Assembly (NCBI GenBank): GCA_002069965.1
Contig: MWCI01000035.1
Location: 1-33,809 of the forward strand
DNA length: 33,809 nucleotides
Reading direction: 5' to 3'
Source of the DNA: Spirochaetes bacterium ADurb.Bin218
GTDB taxonomy: Bacteria; Spirochaetota; UBA4802; UBA5550
The position numbers and the translations under genes are program-made. The stretch's first letter is position 1, and each line of letters begins with the position of its first letter. Under the pieces are notes generated by a model. That model did not search any database. It was not told the DNA's origin and worked only from the letters and a program-made list of their open reading frames with translations. Below are positions 7,306 to 15,310 of the stretch, piece after piece.

Positions 7306-7338
7306 ATAAAAAGGAGGCAACACCTCCTTTTTATTTTA
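7306..7338 (+). terminator. Terminator between convergent genes
   Basis: ATAAAAAGGAGG (7306-7317), loop CAACA, CCTCCTTTTTAT (7323-7334) make a perfect 12-bp stem with A and T arms on both sides, so it could serve both strands. Confidence 0.9.
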
Positions 7339-7418
7339 AAAATTACCATACAAAAAATACATAGCAATAAAAACAAAAACAGAAATTGCAACTAAAGTTA
7401 TGGAAAAATTATAAAAAC

Positions 7419-8954
7419 CTAATTGCTAAAAGAAAAGTCAACTCTTCTGTGATTCTGCATTGTTTCTGAGTCAGAGGATGAAACAGCACCTTTAGCCTCT
7501 ATTTGAATTCTCTCAGAGTTTATGCCATGTGTACATAGATAATCTCTGACAACTTCCGCACGCTTACGGCTTATAGATATATTTGCAGCAACAGTTCCAA
7601 CACTATCAGCGTATCCTTCTATATAAATATTTTTATCAGGGTTAGCTCTTAAATAATCAATTAGCTTATGCAGATATGGAATATCCTGAATAAGAATTTC
7701 TGCAGAATTAAAATTAAAAAATATTGATCTAAGCTCAAAAGATTCCTTCTCTTTATCTTTTATCTCGATAGTGTGAACTCGATTAAAATCTTTATATACT
7801 ATCTCATAGGCAAATTCTGCAACCTCTGCTGTCAGTGGTAGTATAACAATACGTGAAAATTCATTGCCTGTTTTAATTTTTACATCTTGAGACTTAGTAA
7901 CAGAAATCTCTTCAACTTTTAATAGTTTCTGCCTTTTCTTTGCGAAATATAAAATCTTTAATCTGAATTCTTCACCACTATAAGAATCCCCAGAAAATGC
8001 CAATCTCACGTAGCCAGAATTATCAATTGCTACTGCCTTCTTCTTTTGAACAGAAGCTATATTTATAGATTTTTTAGTTTTATCGTCTTTTATTTTTAAA
8101 TCAGGTTGCATATTCTTCAAAAAGAAATCATACCCCGCTCCCCCTTTATCAGAAGAGACCACAAGTGTTGATTTGTCAACTTCACAAAAAGAGACATAAT
8201 CTTCATCATCATTTTGAAGGAGAATCTCAGACTTTCTTTTTGATAATGGGAATAAAAAAATTTGTCTTTTTTGAGTTCCTGTTTTATATCCAGAAAAAAT
8301 ATAAGAATCATAAAATTTAGACATGACTATCATATAAGGAGAAATATTTTCTTTGGTAAAAAAATCAAACCTTTCTGGCTCTTCCCAGGAATCACTGATC
8401 TTTTTTACCTTTATTGCACTTGCCCTGTCTTTATTGCCATCTGCTCTTCTTACAAAAAATAGTTCTTTACCTCCTGCAGATAAAAAAGGAGACAACTCAT
8501 CATGAGATGAATTAACTGCTCCAAAAATCCTCACAGGAGCACTCCATCCAGAAAGAGTTTTTTCACTCGCATAAATATCAAAAGATGGTTGATTTCCACT
8601 ACCTTTAAGGCTTTCTTGTCTGTTTGATGCAAAGAGCAGAGTTTTTCCATCGGCAGAAAGAAAAGGAGTAATCTCCTGAGCTGAGGTGTTTACCTCTTTC
8701 AAAGGAGAAGGTCTGCTCCATTGATTATTTTTAAATTCTATATAATAAAGATCGCTATTATCTGAATCAGAGGATTTTCTGACAAAAACAATAAAAGTCC
8801 CATCGCCATTTTTGGTAAAGGCAGTCTCCTCTCCATCTGAATTAATGAGTTCCAGCACCTTCTGATTTATGTTCCCATAAAGAAAAAATTCTGCACAAAA
8901 TAAAAATAATAATATAAAAAAAACCCTATCTATTTTACGGAAAAAAACATTCAT
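7419..8954 (-). CDS. OmpA-family protein with N-terminal PD40 (TolB-like) propeller
   Basis: This 511-residue exported envelope protein has a signal peptide (about residues 1-25). Residues about 40-300 contain repeated PD40/WD40-like blades such as ITPFLSADGKTLLFASNR and LSPFLSAGGKELFFVRR, the fold of TolB. The last 110 residues are an OmpA peptidoglycan-binding domain: a first strand FNFNSAEI, IYIEGYADSVG, ISRKRAEVVRDYL and a terminal NHRRVDF. It probably links the outer membrane or a periplasmic complex to the cell wall, like Pal/TolB joined in one chain. The ATG at 8954 is preferred; an in-frame TTG lies upstream at 8978, but AAGGGG falls between them, 10 nt before the ATG. It is downstream of the RsbW-like gene on the same strand. 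Confidence 0.8.
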   Translation of the reverse strand: MNVFFRKIDRVFFILLFLFCAEFFLYGNINQKVLELINSDGEETAFTKNGDGTFIVFVRKSSDSDNSDLYYIEFKNNQWSRPSPLKEVNTSAQEITPFLSADGKTLLFASNRQESLKGSGNQPSFDIYASEKTLSGWSAPVRIFGAVNSSHDELSPFLSAGGKELFFVRRADGNKDRASAIKVKKISDSWEEPERFDFFTKENISPYMIVMSKFYDSYIFSGYKTGTQKRQIFLFPLSKRKSEILLQNDDEDYVSFCEVDKSTLVVSSDKGGAGYDFFLKNMQPDLKIKDDKTKKSINIASVQKKKAVAIDNSGYVRLAFSGDSYSGEEFRLKILYFAKKRQKLLKVEEISVTKSQDVKIKTGNEFSRIVILPLTAEVAEFAYEIVYKDFNRVHTIEIKDKEKESFELRSIFFNFNSAEILIQDIPYLHKLIDYLRANPDKNIYIEGYADSVGTVAANISISRKRAEVVRDYLCTHGINSERIQIEAKGAVSSSDSETMQNHRRVDFSFSN

Positions 8955-9034
8955 CAATAGAGATCCCCTTTCTTTCAACTTTATACAGAATTTATCGGAA
9001 AAATCAAGAGAAAAATGATTAAATTAAAAAAGGC

Positions 9035-9478
9035 TCAGCAGTAAACTCGAGAGGAAACAGGAAGTATTATTTTTAGAACAGCTCCCCCTTTAAGCCACTG
9101 GACATCGCAGAGTCTTTTGAGTATAGGAATGCCTCGGCCTCTCACCTCAAGAGGGGAACTATTGCCATTTAACGAAGAGTTATAATCAAAGCCTTCTCCC
9201 TCATCTTCAACAAAAAGAATCAGCTCTTCATCATAAAGCTCCATCTTTACACAGACCTTTTTGGTGGGATCCCAGTTATTGCCATGTTCCATTGCATTGG
9301 TGATAGACTCATCAAGTATAAGCTCCAGATCAAAATTGCTTATCCTTAGCATGAGATTATTTTTTGCCAATACAGCGTGTAGATTCTCTTTCAAATCAGC
9401 TATAAGTTGAGTCTTCTTATCTCTGGAAGATGAAAAACATTTTTGAAAAATTAGCATAATTCTAACATTTAATCTCAA
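9035..9478 (-). CDS. RsbW-type anti-sigma / serine kinase (HATPase_c)
   Basis: This 147-residue GHKL ATPase domain protein has the N-box LDESITNAMEHGN, G1 box DEGEGFD and G2 box RGRGIPILK. Such stand-alone kinases phosphorylate anti-sigma-factor antagonists or bind sigma factors in partner-switching pathways controlled by SpoIIE-type phosphatases. A SpoIIE-domain protein is encoded at 28942-31089, and could be a pathway partner, but no STAS-domain antagonist is seen in the window. The gene begins only 14 bp after tRNA-Pro on the same strand, so it may share that transcript. A second ATG lies at 9457 if the first is not used. Confidence 0.82.
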   Translation of the reverse strand: MRLNVRIMLIFQKCFSSSRDKKTQLIADLKENLHAVLAKNNLMLRISNFDLELILDESITNAMEHGNNWDPTKKVCVKMELYDEELILFVEDEGEGFDYNSSLNGNSSPLEVRGRGIPILKRLCDVQWLKGGAVLKIILPVSSRVYC

Positions 9479-9492
9479 TATAAGCTGTAAAC

Positions 9493-9566
9493 TCGGGGTG
9501 GGGAGATTCGAACCCCCGACTTCTTCGTCCCGAACGAAGCGCGCTACCAGGCTGCGCTACACCCCG
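9493..9566 (-). tRNA. tRNA-Pro (anticodon CGG)
   Basis: The minus strand folds into a full cloverleaf: acceptor CGGGGTG/CACCCCG, anticodon stem CTTCG/CGAAG with loop TTCGGGA (anticodon CGG, G37), T-arm with GGTTCGAATC, and discriminator A. The 3' CCA is not encoded. The bacterial tRNA-Pro pattern of C1-G72 with A73 is present. Confidence 0.96.
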
Positions 9567-9580
9567 TTTATGCAGGGATA

Positions 9581-9608
9581 AAATTACTGGAGACTCTATT
9601 TAAGTCAA
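9581..9608 (-). promoter_or_regulatory. Promoter of tRNA-Pro (and probably the RsbW-like gene)
   Basis: On the minus strand TTGACT (9608-9603), 16 bp and TAATTT (9586-9581) lie just upstream of the tRNA 5' end at 9566. No other clear promoter separates the tRNA from the kinase gene. From 9609 to 9751 nothing else is recognised. Confidence 0.5.
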
Positions 9609-9751
9609 TAAAATTATGAGATAAGAGTAAATTTCTCCCCAAATGAATTAGAAAACTTGCTATACAAAAAAGATAACACAAAGAATATTTTATTGACATT
9701 AAATATAAAAGTCTCTTTTATAAAAAAATCTTTAAAAATAAAATTAAAAAA

Positions 9752-9870
9752 CAATGTTAATTCCTTAATTATTATAGGGAATAAAATACTCTAATATCCC
9801 CAACCAATGGCGGCTGGGATATTGATAATAGTATTTATTGCTATAAAAGATCCCTTAAGAATTATTACTG
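9752..9870 (+). mobile_element. MITE-like element, copy 3
   Basis: This 119-bp family member has ends CAATGTTAATTCCTTAA (9752-9768) and TTAAGAATTATTACTG (9855-9870), imperfect inverted repeats. The flanks TTAAAAAA (9744-9751 and 9871-9878) are an 8-bp direct repeat, compatible with a target duplication but low in complexity. The central stem is AATATCCC/GGGATATT (9793-9800 and 9816-9823) with an inner CC/GG part. AAAATACTCTA (9783-9793) is shared with copy 2. It ends 28 bp upstream of the metF start, so metF transcription must start inside it, cross it, or begin in the short remaining gap. Confidence 0.75.
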
Positions 9871-9898
9871 TTAAAAAAATAAATTATGGTGAGAATCC

Positions 9899-10789
9899 GT
9901 GCATATTAGAGAAATTTTAGAAAAACATAAAATATCCTTCAGTTTTGAATTTTTTCCTCCAAAGACAGAAAAGGGCTCTGAGGCACTATTTAAAACAATA
10001 AATGAGCTTGTGCCACTAAATCCAGCCTATGTAAGTGTCACCTATGGTGCTGGAGGTTCCTCACGGGATTTAACTCATGATCTCATAGTCAAAATTCAAA
10101 ACCAGACAAATCTAACTGTTGTTTCACATCTAACATGCGTTGGTTCAACAAAAGAAGAAATACACAACATCCTTTCACGCTATAGAGAAAATAATATTAT
10201 GAACATAATGGCTCTAAGGGGCGATCCTCCCGCTGGTGAGTCTAAATTTAAAAAGGTTGAAGGGGGATTTGAATATGCCTGCGAGCTTGTAGAGTTCATA
10301 AAAAAGCACTTCCCCTATATGGGGATAGGTGTTGCTGGATATCCAGAGGGTCACCCTGAGACTCCAAACAGAATCAAAGAAATGGATAATCTCAAGCGCA
10401 AGGTTGATGCAGGAGCTGACTATATTTGCACACAGCTTTTTTTTGATAATAATGACTTTTACGATTTTAGAGAAAGATGTGAAATTGCAGGTATCCATGT
10501 CCCTATAATTGCAGGGATTATGCCTGTAACCTCTATAAAGGGGATGTATAAAATGGCAGAGCTTGCCCTTGGAACAAGAATTCCTGCAAAGCTGCAAAGA
10601 GCTCTACTGAGGGCTGAGGATGACAGCTATGTTGAAAAAGTTGGTATCCACTGGGCTACCCAACAGGTTTATGATCTCATTGATAATGGCGTTAAGGGGA
10701 TTCATTTCTATACACTTAATCAATCTAAGGCTACAAGAGAGATTTATGCCTCAATTGGGATCTCAAACTCAGAATCTTTAAATAAGTAG
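9899..10789 (+). CDS. metF: Methylenetetrahydrofolate reductase
   Basis: This 296-residue FAD-dependent TIM-barrel enzyme reduces 5,10-methylene-THF to 5-methyl-THF (or runs in the oxidative direction of the C1 pathway). Glu17 in FSFEFFPPKTEKG is the catalytic acid, Asp109 is in the ALRGDPP motif contacting the flavin, and TYGAGGSSRDLTHD and GVAGYPEGHPE are further family signatures. Length is normal for bacterial MetF without the eukaryotic regulatory domain. The start is GTG at 9899 with GGTGAG about 6 nt upstream. No methionine-synthesis genes or recognisable SAM riboswitch are near; the leader contains MITE copy 3 instead. Confidence 0.95.
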   Translation: MHIREILEKHKISFSFEFFPPKTEKGSEALFKTINELVPLNPAYVSVTYGAGGSSRDLTHDLIVKIQNQTNLTVVSHLTCVGSTKEEIHNILSRYRENNIMNIMALRGDPPAGESKFKKVEGGFEYACELVEFIKKHFPYMGIGVAGYPEGHPETPNRIKEMDNLKRKVDAGADYICTQLFFDNNDFYDFRERCEIAGIHVPIIAGIMPVTSIKGMYKMAELALGTRIPAKLQRALLRAEDDSYVEKVGIHWATQQVYDLIDNGVKGIHFYTLNQSKATREIYASIGISNSESLNK

Positions 10790-10803
10790 AAATTATTAAA
10801 TTC

Positions 10804-10840
10804 TTGACATGGTGCAACAATTTGTTTAGTGTGCAGTTGC
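10804..10840 (+). promoter_or_regulatory. pta promoter with dyads
   Basis: TTGACA (10804-10809), 17 bp, TAGTGT (10827-10832). The spacer contains the dyad AACAA-T-TTGTT (10816-10826), and GCAAC/GTTGC (10814-10818 and 10836-10840) flank the -10 region. Either could bind a repressor, but no regulator is implied by sequence. Confidence 0.5.
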
Positions 10841-10889
10841 TTTACTCATTTTATAAAGAAAATAAATAAAATAAACAGGAGTGGTAATT

Positions 10890-11885
10890 ATGAGTTTTGT
10901 TGAAACCATGAGGGCCAAAGCCAGAAGTGCCGGAAAAAAGCTGGTTCTTGCTGAGGGAACAGAACCAAGAACAGTTAAGGCTGCAAGAGTTATTCTTGAT
11001 GAAAAAATTGCCTCTGCAGTATATCTTGTAGGGAACAAAGATGCAATAGCAAAGGTTGCTCAGGAACAGGGGGTTAACCTCGATGGGTTGCTTCTTGTTG
11101 ATCCAGCAACATCAGAATGGAAAGATGATTTTGCTCATTCTTTCTATGAACTGAGAAAGCACAAAGGCGTTACAGAAGAGGAAGCTGCAAAGGCTATGCA
11201 GGATAACCTCAGATGGGGAGCAATGATGGTTAAAAAAGACATAGTTGGAGCTATGGTTGCAGGTGCAGAAAATGCAACAGGTAAAGTTCTCCTTGCAGGC
11301 TTTAATATCATTGGAACTCTTCCAGGAGTTAAATCCGCATCCTCATGCTTTGTTATGGATCTCCCTGACAAAAAATGGGGCAAAGACGGACTTATGATCT
11401 TTGCAGATTGTGCAACAATACCAAATCCAACTGCTGAACAGTTAGCTGAGATTGCTTTGCAGTCTGCTGAATCATGCAGAACATTCCTTAACACTGAGCC
11501 AATCGTTGCTATGCTCTCTTTCTCCACAAAGGGATCTGCAAAACATGAAAACGTTGATAAGGTAATTCAGGCTCTTGAAATAGTAAAACAAAAAGATCCA
11601 AATCTCATGATTGATGGGGAATTACAGGCAGATGCTGCACTGGTTCCAAGTGTTGGCCAGCAAAAAGCTCCAGGATCCAAGGTTGCAGGATATGCAAATA
11701 CCTTAATATTCCCGGACCTCCAATCTGGAAATATAGGTTATAAATTAGTTCAAAGATTTGGAAATGCAGCAGCTTACGGCCCATTCCTCCAGGGATTTGC
11801 AAAACCAATTACAGACCTATCTCGTGGATGCACATGGGAAGAGATAGTAAATACAGCTGCAGTTACACTCACACAGGTAAAATAA
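10890..11885 (+). CDS. pta: Phosphate acetyltransferase
   Basis: This 331-residue enzyme interconverts acetyl-CoA and acetyl phosphate. Signatures are KLVLAEGTEPRTVKAA at the N-terminus, AGAENATGKVLLAGFNIIGT, AMLSFSTKGSAKHENV, DGELQADAAL and ANTLIFPDLQSGNIGYKLVQRFGNA, the last two being the CoA/phosphate site region (motifs given in parts). It is the short form without the N-terminal DRTGG domains. The ATG at 10890 has AGGAG 8 nt upstream, better than the in-frame GTG at 10881. Acetate kinase is not adjacent, unusual compared with the common ackA-pta pairing, so acetyl phosphate fate is not shown here. It is transcribed alone, ending at a terminator. Confidence 0.93.
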   Translation: MSFVETMRAKARSAGKKLVLAEGTEPRTVKAARVILDEKIASAVYLVGNKDAIAKVAQEQGVNLDGLLLVDPATSEWKDDFAHSFYELRKHKGVTEEEAAKAMQDNLRWGAMMVKKDIVGAMVAGAENATGKVLLAGFNIIGTLPGVKSASSCFVMDLPDKKWGKDGLMIFADCATIPNPTAEQLAEIALQSAESCRTFLNTEPIVAMLSFSTKGSAKHENVDKVIQALEIVKQKDPNLMIDGELQADAALVPSVGQQKAPGSKVAGYANTLIFPDLQSGNIGYKLVQRFGNAAAYGPFLQGFAKPITDLSRGCTWEEIVNTAAVTLTQVK

Positions 11886-11899
11886 CTAATCATACTTAT

Positions 11900-11930
11900 G
11901 GGGCTAAGCTTTTCTGGCTTAGCCCCTCTT
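11900..11930 (+). terminator. Terminator after pta
   Basis: GGGGCTAAGC (11900-11909), 7-nt loop and GCTTAGCCCC (11917-11926) form a perfect 10-bp stem. The T tract is weak (TCTTAT). The remaining gap up to 12125 shows nothing else recognisable. Confidence 0.75.
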
Positions 11931-12125
11931 ATAAATCATAGTCAAAATCCAGCAATAACCAATATACAATGACCCAGAAGAATTCCTTAAAATGCTGAAA
12001 ATGAAAAATTTTTGTTAGTTTCAATTTAAACATTCATCATGTCTAAAAAATTCTTGAAATATATTATAGCTGCCACAAAAATTAACAAATAAATAAATTT
12101 GCCAATGAATGATTGAAGAGGAGAA

Positions 12126-13082
12126 ATGAAAAAATTTTTTGTATTTCTGCTATTTCCCATGATAATGCTTTGTCTTGGGGCAGAAAAAGAACTGGATCTA
12201 TCAAATATAAAATACAAAATTGTATATGAATCATATTCAAATAACAACTGGGACATATATATTATAAATGCAGATGGCTCAAACAAAAAAAACATAACAA
12301 ACACCCCCAATATTCACGAAATGTACCCGAAGGTATCTCCAAATGGAAAAAAAATTGCCTTTGTTGTTGATACAGGAGAGGAACGCAACAGAGGAAGAGA
12401 TCTATATCTAATGAACATAGATGGAAGCAACAGAAGACTTATTGCGCAACATGGACGACAACCATGCTGGTCACCTGATGGTAAATATATTGCCTTTACA
12501 AAATCAGAGTCAACAAGAAGATTTTCCCTTGAAAGCTGGTCAACAAAGGGGCTTTTCTTCTACAATATGCAAACTGGAAAAATTACAGAGCATCCAGAGA
12601 CAACACTGGAACATCTCTATAATCTGTGCTGGTCACCTGATGGCCAATATATAATTGCAACTGTTCTGGGCGGAATGGGTTTTAAGCATACAAATATTGC
12701 CATAGAAGTAAAGGGAAGCTCATACTTTGAGTTAAATGTAACAGGATGCAGACCTGAGTTTTCACCAAGAGGTAAGTATATAGGATGGGGACCTTCTGAT
12801 AGGCAATTTAATATTGCAAAGATAGATTTGTCAAAAAGGCCACCTGTGGCTGATAAAGATAAAATCCCTTTTCTTTATGTGACAGAGGGATATGAGGTCT
12901 ACCACCTTGATTGGTCCCCTGATGGAAAGTATATTGCCTTTAGCTTTGGTCCAGATGGTGAGCAAAATGTAGGAGGTATGGCTCCAGGATGGAATATCTG
13001 CGTAGCAGAGGTAGCAACAGGGCGATGGAAAATGATTACCTTTGACGGAAATCATAATAAAGAACCAGATTGGGTTCCATGA
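12126..13082 (+). CDS. Exported TolB-like PD40 beta-propeller protein
   Basis: This 318-residue protein with a signal peptide (about residues 1-19) is otherwise a beta-propeller. Repeats include MYPKVSPNGKKIAFV, PCWSPDGKYIAFT, LCWSPDGQYIIAT, PEFSPRGKYIGW and LDWSPDGKYIAFS, each the end of a PD40 blade. TolB-like propellers usually bind periplasmic partners. There is no OmpA domain, unlike the 7419-8954 protein. GAGGAGA lies just before the ATG. The SUMF1-like lipoprotein gene starts 23 bp downstream and MBOAT and SGNH genes follow, so it heads a four-gene envelope operon. Its specific role there is unknown. Confidence 0.75.
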   Translation: MKKFFVFLLFPMIMLCLGAEKELDLSNIKYKIVYESYSNNNWDIYIINADGSNKKNITNTPNIHEMYPKVSPNGKKIAFVVDTGEERNRGRDLYLMNIDGSNRRLIAQHGRQPCWSPDGKYIAFTKSESTRRFSLESWSTKGLFFYNMQTGKITEHPETTLEHLYNLCWSPDGQYIIATVLGGMGFKHTNIAIEVKGSSYFELNVTGCRPEFSPRGKYIGWGPSDRQFNIAKIDLSKRPPVADKDKIPFLYVTEGYEVYHLDWSPDGKYIAFSFGPDGEQNVGGMAPGWNICVAEVATGRWKMITFDGNHNKEPDWVP

Positions 13083-13105
13083 TAATTATATCTCCAGAGG
13101 ATTAT

Positions 13106-13921
13106 ATGAAAAAAATAATTTCATTAATGTGTATTATATTTATCCTATCTTCACTTTCATGCAAGAAAAAGACTGAAACATCTATTAAAGAAATAACAAC
13201 AAAATCCGGGATAGAGATGATCTTTGTTCCTGAAGGGGAATTTATTATGGGAGATGGCAGCGCTGATGCTCCTTTGCATAAAGTAAAGATCTCTTCCTTT
13301 TATATGGATAAATATGAAGTTACTCAAAAAATGTACAAAACTCTTGACCTGCCAAACCCCTCTCACTTTAAAGGGGAAAACAGACCAGCTGAAATGGTTG
13401 CATGGATAAATGCTGCAATTTATTGCAATGAGCGCTCAATAGAGGAAGGCCTTACTCCATGCTATGACGAAAAAACATGGGAATGCAATTTTGAGGCTAA
13501 TGGATATAGACTACCAACTGAGGCAGAATGGGAATATGCCGCAAAGGCAGGAACTTCAGGTAAACTTTTCTTTGCCCCTGATCCAAAAAATCTCAAGAAT
13601 TATGCAGTATTTAGCAAAAACTCTCAGGGTAAAACAGAAACTGCAGGTTCAAAAAAGCCAAACCCATGGGGCTTCTTTGACATCTATGGGAATGTTGCTG
13701 AATGGTGTAATGATTTTTATGATAAAGACTATTACAAAAACTCCCCCTCAAAAGATCCACGGGGACCAAAAAATGGAAATGAGAGAGTTATACGCGGAGG
13801 CTCATGGAATGATTCTGAAGAGATTGTAAACTCAACAGCAAGATCAAAAGATCCCTCCCTAAGCGATGCATGTATATTGAGAGACACCATAGGTTTTAGA
13901 TGCGTCCGAAAGGGAGACTGA
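13106..13921 (+). CDS. SUMF1-like (formylglycine-generating-enzyme fold) lipoprotein
   Basis: This 271-residue protein has a lipoprotein signal: hydrophobic stretch then LSSLSC, with the lipid-modified Cys near residue 19. The domain (about 40-270) shows the SUMF1 pattern: FVPEGEFIMGDG, YEVTQKMY, NRPAEMVAWINAAIYCN, YRLPTEAEWEYAAKAG, GFFDIYGNVAEWCNDFY, RVIRGGSWND and GFRCVR. The cysteine pair that makes true FGE an oxidase is not present in its usual place, so this is a fold relative of unknown activity. The ATG at 13106 is preferred because AGAGG lies 5 nt upstream and the lipobox is then well placed. It sits 6 bp before the MBOAT gene. Confidence 0.82.
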   Translation: MKKIISLMCIIFILSSLSCKKKTETSIKEITTKSGIEMIFVPEGEFIMGDGSADAPLHKVKISSFYMDKYEVTQKMYKTLDLPNPSHFKGENRPAEMVAWINAAIYCNERSIEEGLTPCYDEKTWECNFEANGYRLPTEAEWEYAAKAGTSGKLFFAPDPKNLKNYAVFSKNSQGKTETAGSKKPNPWGFFDIYGNVAEWCNDFYDKDYYKNSPSKDPRGPKNGNERVIRGGSWNDSEEIVNSTARSKDPSLSDACILRDTIGFRCVRKGD

Positions 13922-13927
13922 TAAATA

Positions 13928-15301
13928 ATGCTCTTTTCTACATGGAGCTTTTTGCTTTTTATAATCTCTACGGTGCTTATTTTCTCCTTTGTTAAGAGTA
14001 TAAAGGGGAAAATAATAACTCTGTTAATATTTTCTATAATTTTTGCAAGCTGGAAAAATCCACTTCATGCTGCTATACTTTTATGGGTTATATTTTTTGA
14101 TTATTTCTTGATAAAAAAAATAAATAACTCAGAAAAAAAAAGGCTCTGGCTATATCTATCTATTATAAACAGCATCTCAATACTTGCTATTTTTAAATAT
14201 TCTCTCTTAATATTAACATCACTTAATGAAATACTTCAGCTTGCCGATGCTTCACTGAGATTGCCTGTTATAAATTTTCAAGCTCCCACTGGATTATCAT
14301 TTTTTATTTTTATATCCATGGGATATGTCATTGATAGCTACTATGGAAGGCTCCAACAGGAAAAAAATTTTGCTATTCATGGTCTATTTGTTTCTTTTTT
14401 TGCACAAATTTCTGCAGGTCCAATTGCAAGAGCCTCAAATCTCATCCCACAGTTAAAATCCCTTTCTCACCTAAAAAAAGAAAATTTAATAATAGGATTT
14501 AACCTCTTTGTATATGGACTTTTTAAAAAACAGGCCCTGGCAGATTATTTTGCTTTATTTTCTGATAAGATATTTTCTAATCCAGCAAACTTCTCATCAG
14601 GTGATCTAATCTTAGGAGCCCTTGCCTTTACCTGGCAAATATACTTCGACTTCAGTGGATACACAGATATGGCAAGAGGCGTTGCTAAACTTTTTGGCAT
14701 AGATCTTATGGAAAACTTCAGACTTCCTTATATGGCTGCAAGCACCGGAGACTTCTGGTCAAGATGGCATATTAGCCTCTCTTCATGGTTTAGAGATTAT
14801 CTTTACATACCGCTGGGTGGAAACAGAAGCGGACGGATAAAGGAAATCCGCAATATTATGCTAACAATGATTTTATCAGGGCTGTGGCATGGAGCTGCCT
14901 GGAATTTTCTATTATGGGGGTCTATCCACGGAGTATTACATGTAGCATCTAAATTGATCTCCAGTGTAAAATTGATATCTTATATTCCTCTCAGCATAAA
15001 GCGAATATTGATTTTTATTGTAATCATATTTACCTGGATTTTCTTCAAAGCAGAAACTGCCACTGATGCCTTTGATTTTATATATGGAATATTTTCTTTC
15101 AATTTTAAATCTACCGATATACCACCTTTTATGATTGCCCTTATGATTATTGCCTATATTCATCACTGGCTTAAGGAATACAGAATTATTGAATTTATGG
15201 AAAGGGATATAATTAAGACCATACTTTCATGTCTGATGATCTTCTATATAATCTTTTTTTGTTCCGGTAATCTCAGCGATTTTATATATTTCCAGTTTTA
15301 G
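13928..15301 (+). CDS. MBOAT-family O-acyltransferase (AlgI/DltB-like)
   Basis: This 457-residue integral membrane protein has about ten or more hydrophobic segments. Signatures of the AlgI branch are GLSFFIFISMGYVIDSY, DFSGYTDMARGVAKLFGI, DFWSRWHISLSSWFRDYLYI (in order, about 240-295) and SGLWHGAAWNFLLWG, whose His321 matches the catalytic His of the family; His281 lies in the RWH motif. Such enzymes move an acyl group, usually acetyl, across the membrane to a surface polymer together with an SGNH-type partner. The next gene, 9 bp downstream, is such a partner. The acceptor polymer is not identifiable. AGGGAGA serves as ribosome binding site at the end of the SUMF1 gene. Confidence 0.92.
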   Translation: MLFSTWSFLLFIISTVLIFSFVKSIKGKIITLLIFSIIFASWKNPLHAAILLWVIFFDYFLIKKINNSEKKRLWLYLSIINSISILAIFKYSLLILTSLNEILQLADASLRLPVINFQAPTGLSFFIFISMGYVIDSYYGRLQQEKNFAIHGLFVSFFAQISAGPIARASNLIPQLKSLSHLKKENLIIGFNLFVYGLFKKQALADYFALFSDKIFSNPANFSSGDLILGALAFTWQIYFDFSGYTDMARGVAKLFGIDLMENFRLPYMAASTGDFWSRWHISLSSWFRDYLYIPLGGNRSGRIKEIRNIMLTMILSGLWHGAAWNFLLWGSIHGVLHVASKLISSVKLISYIPLSIKRILIFIVIIFTWIFFKAETATDAFDFIYGIFSFNFKSTDIPPFMIALMIIAYIHHWLKEYRIIEFMERDIIKTILSCLMIFYIIFFCSGNLSDFIYFQF

Positions 15302-15310
15302 GAAAGCAAA

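Noticed and set aside
9752-9898. SAM riboswitch before metF
   Set aside because: The leader is a MITE copy shared with unrelated loci, and no SAM-riboswitch core is visible.
13106-13921. Active formylglycine-generating enzyme
   Set aside because: The SUMF1 fold is present but the catalytic cysteines are not, and no sulfatase gene is nearby.
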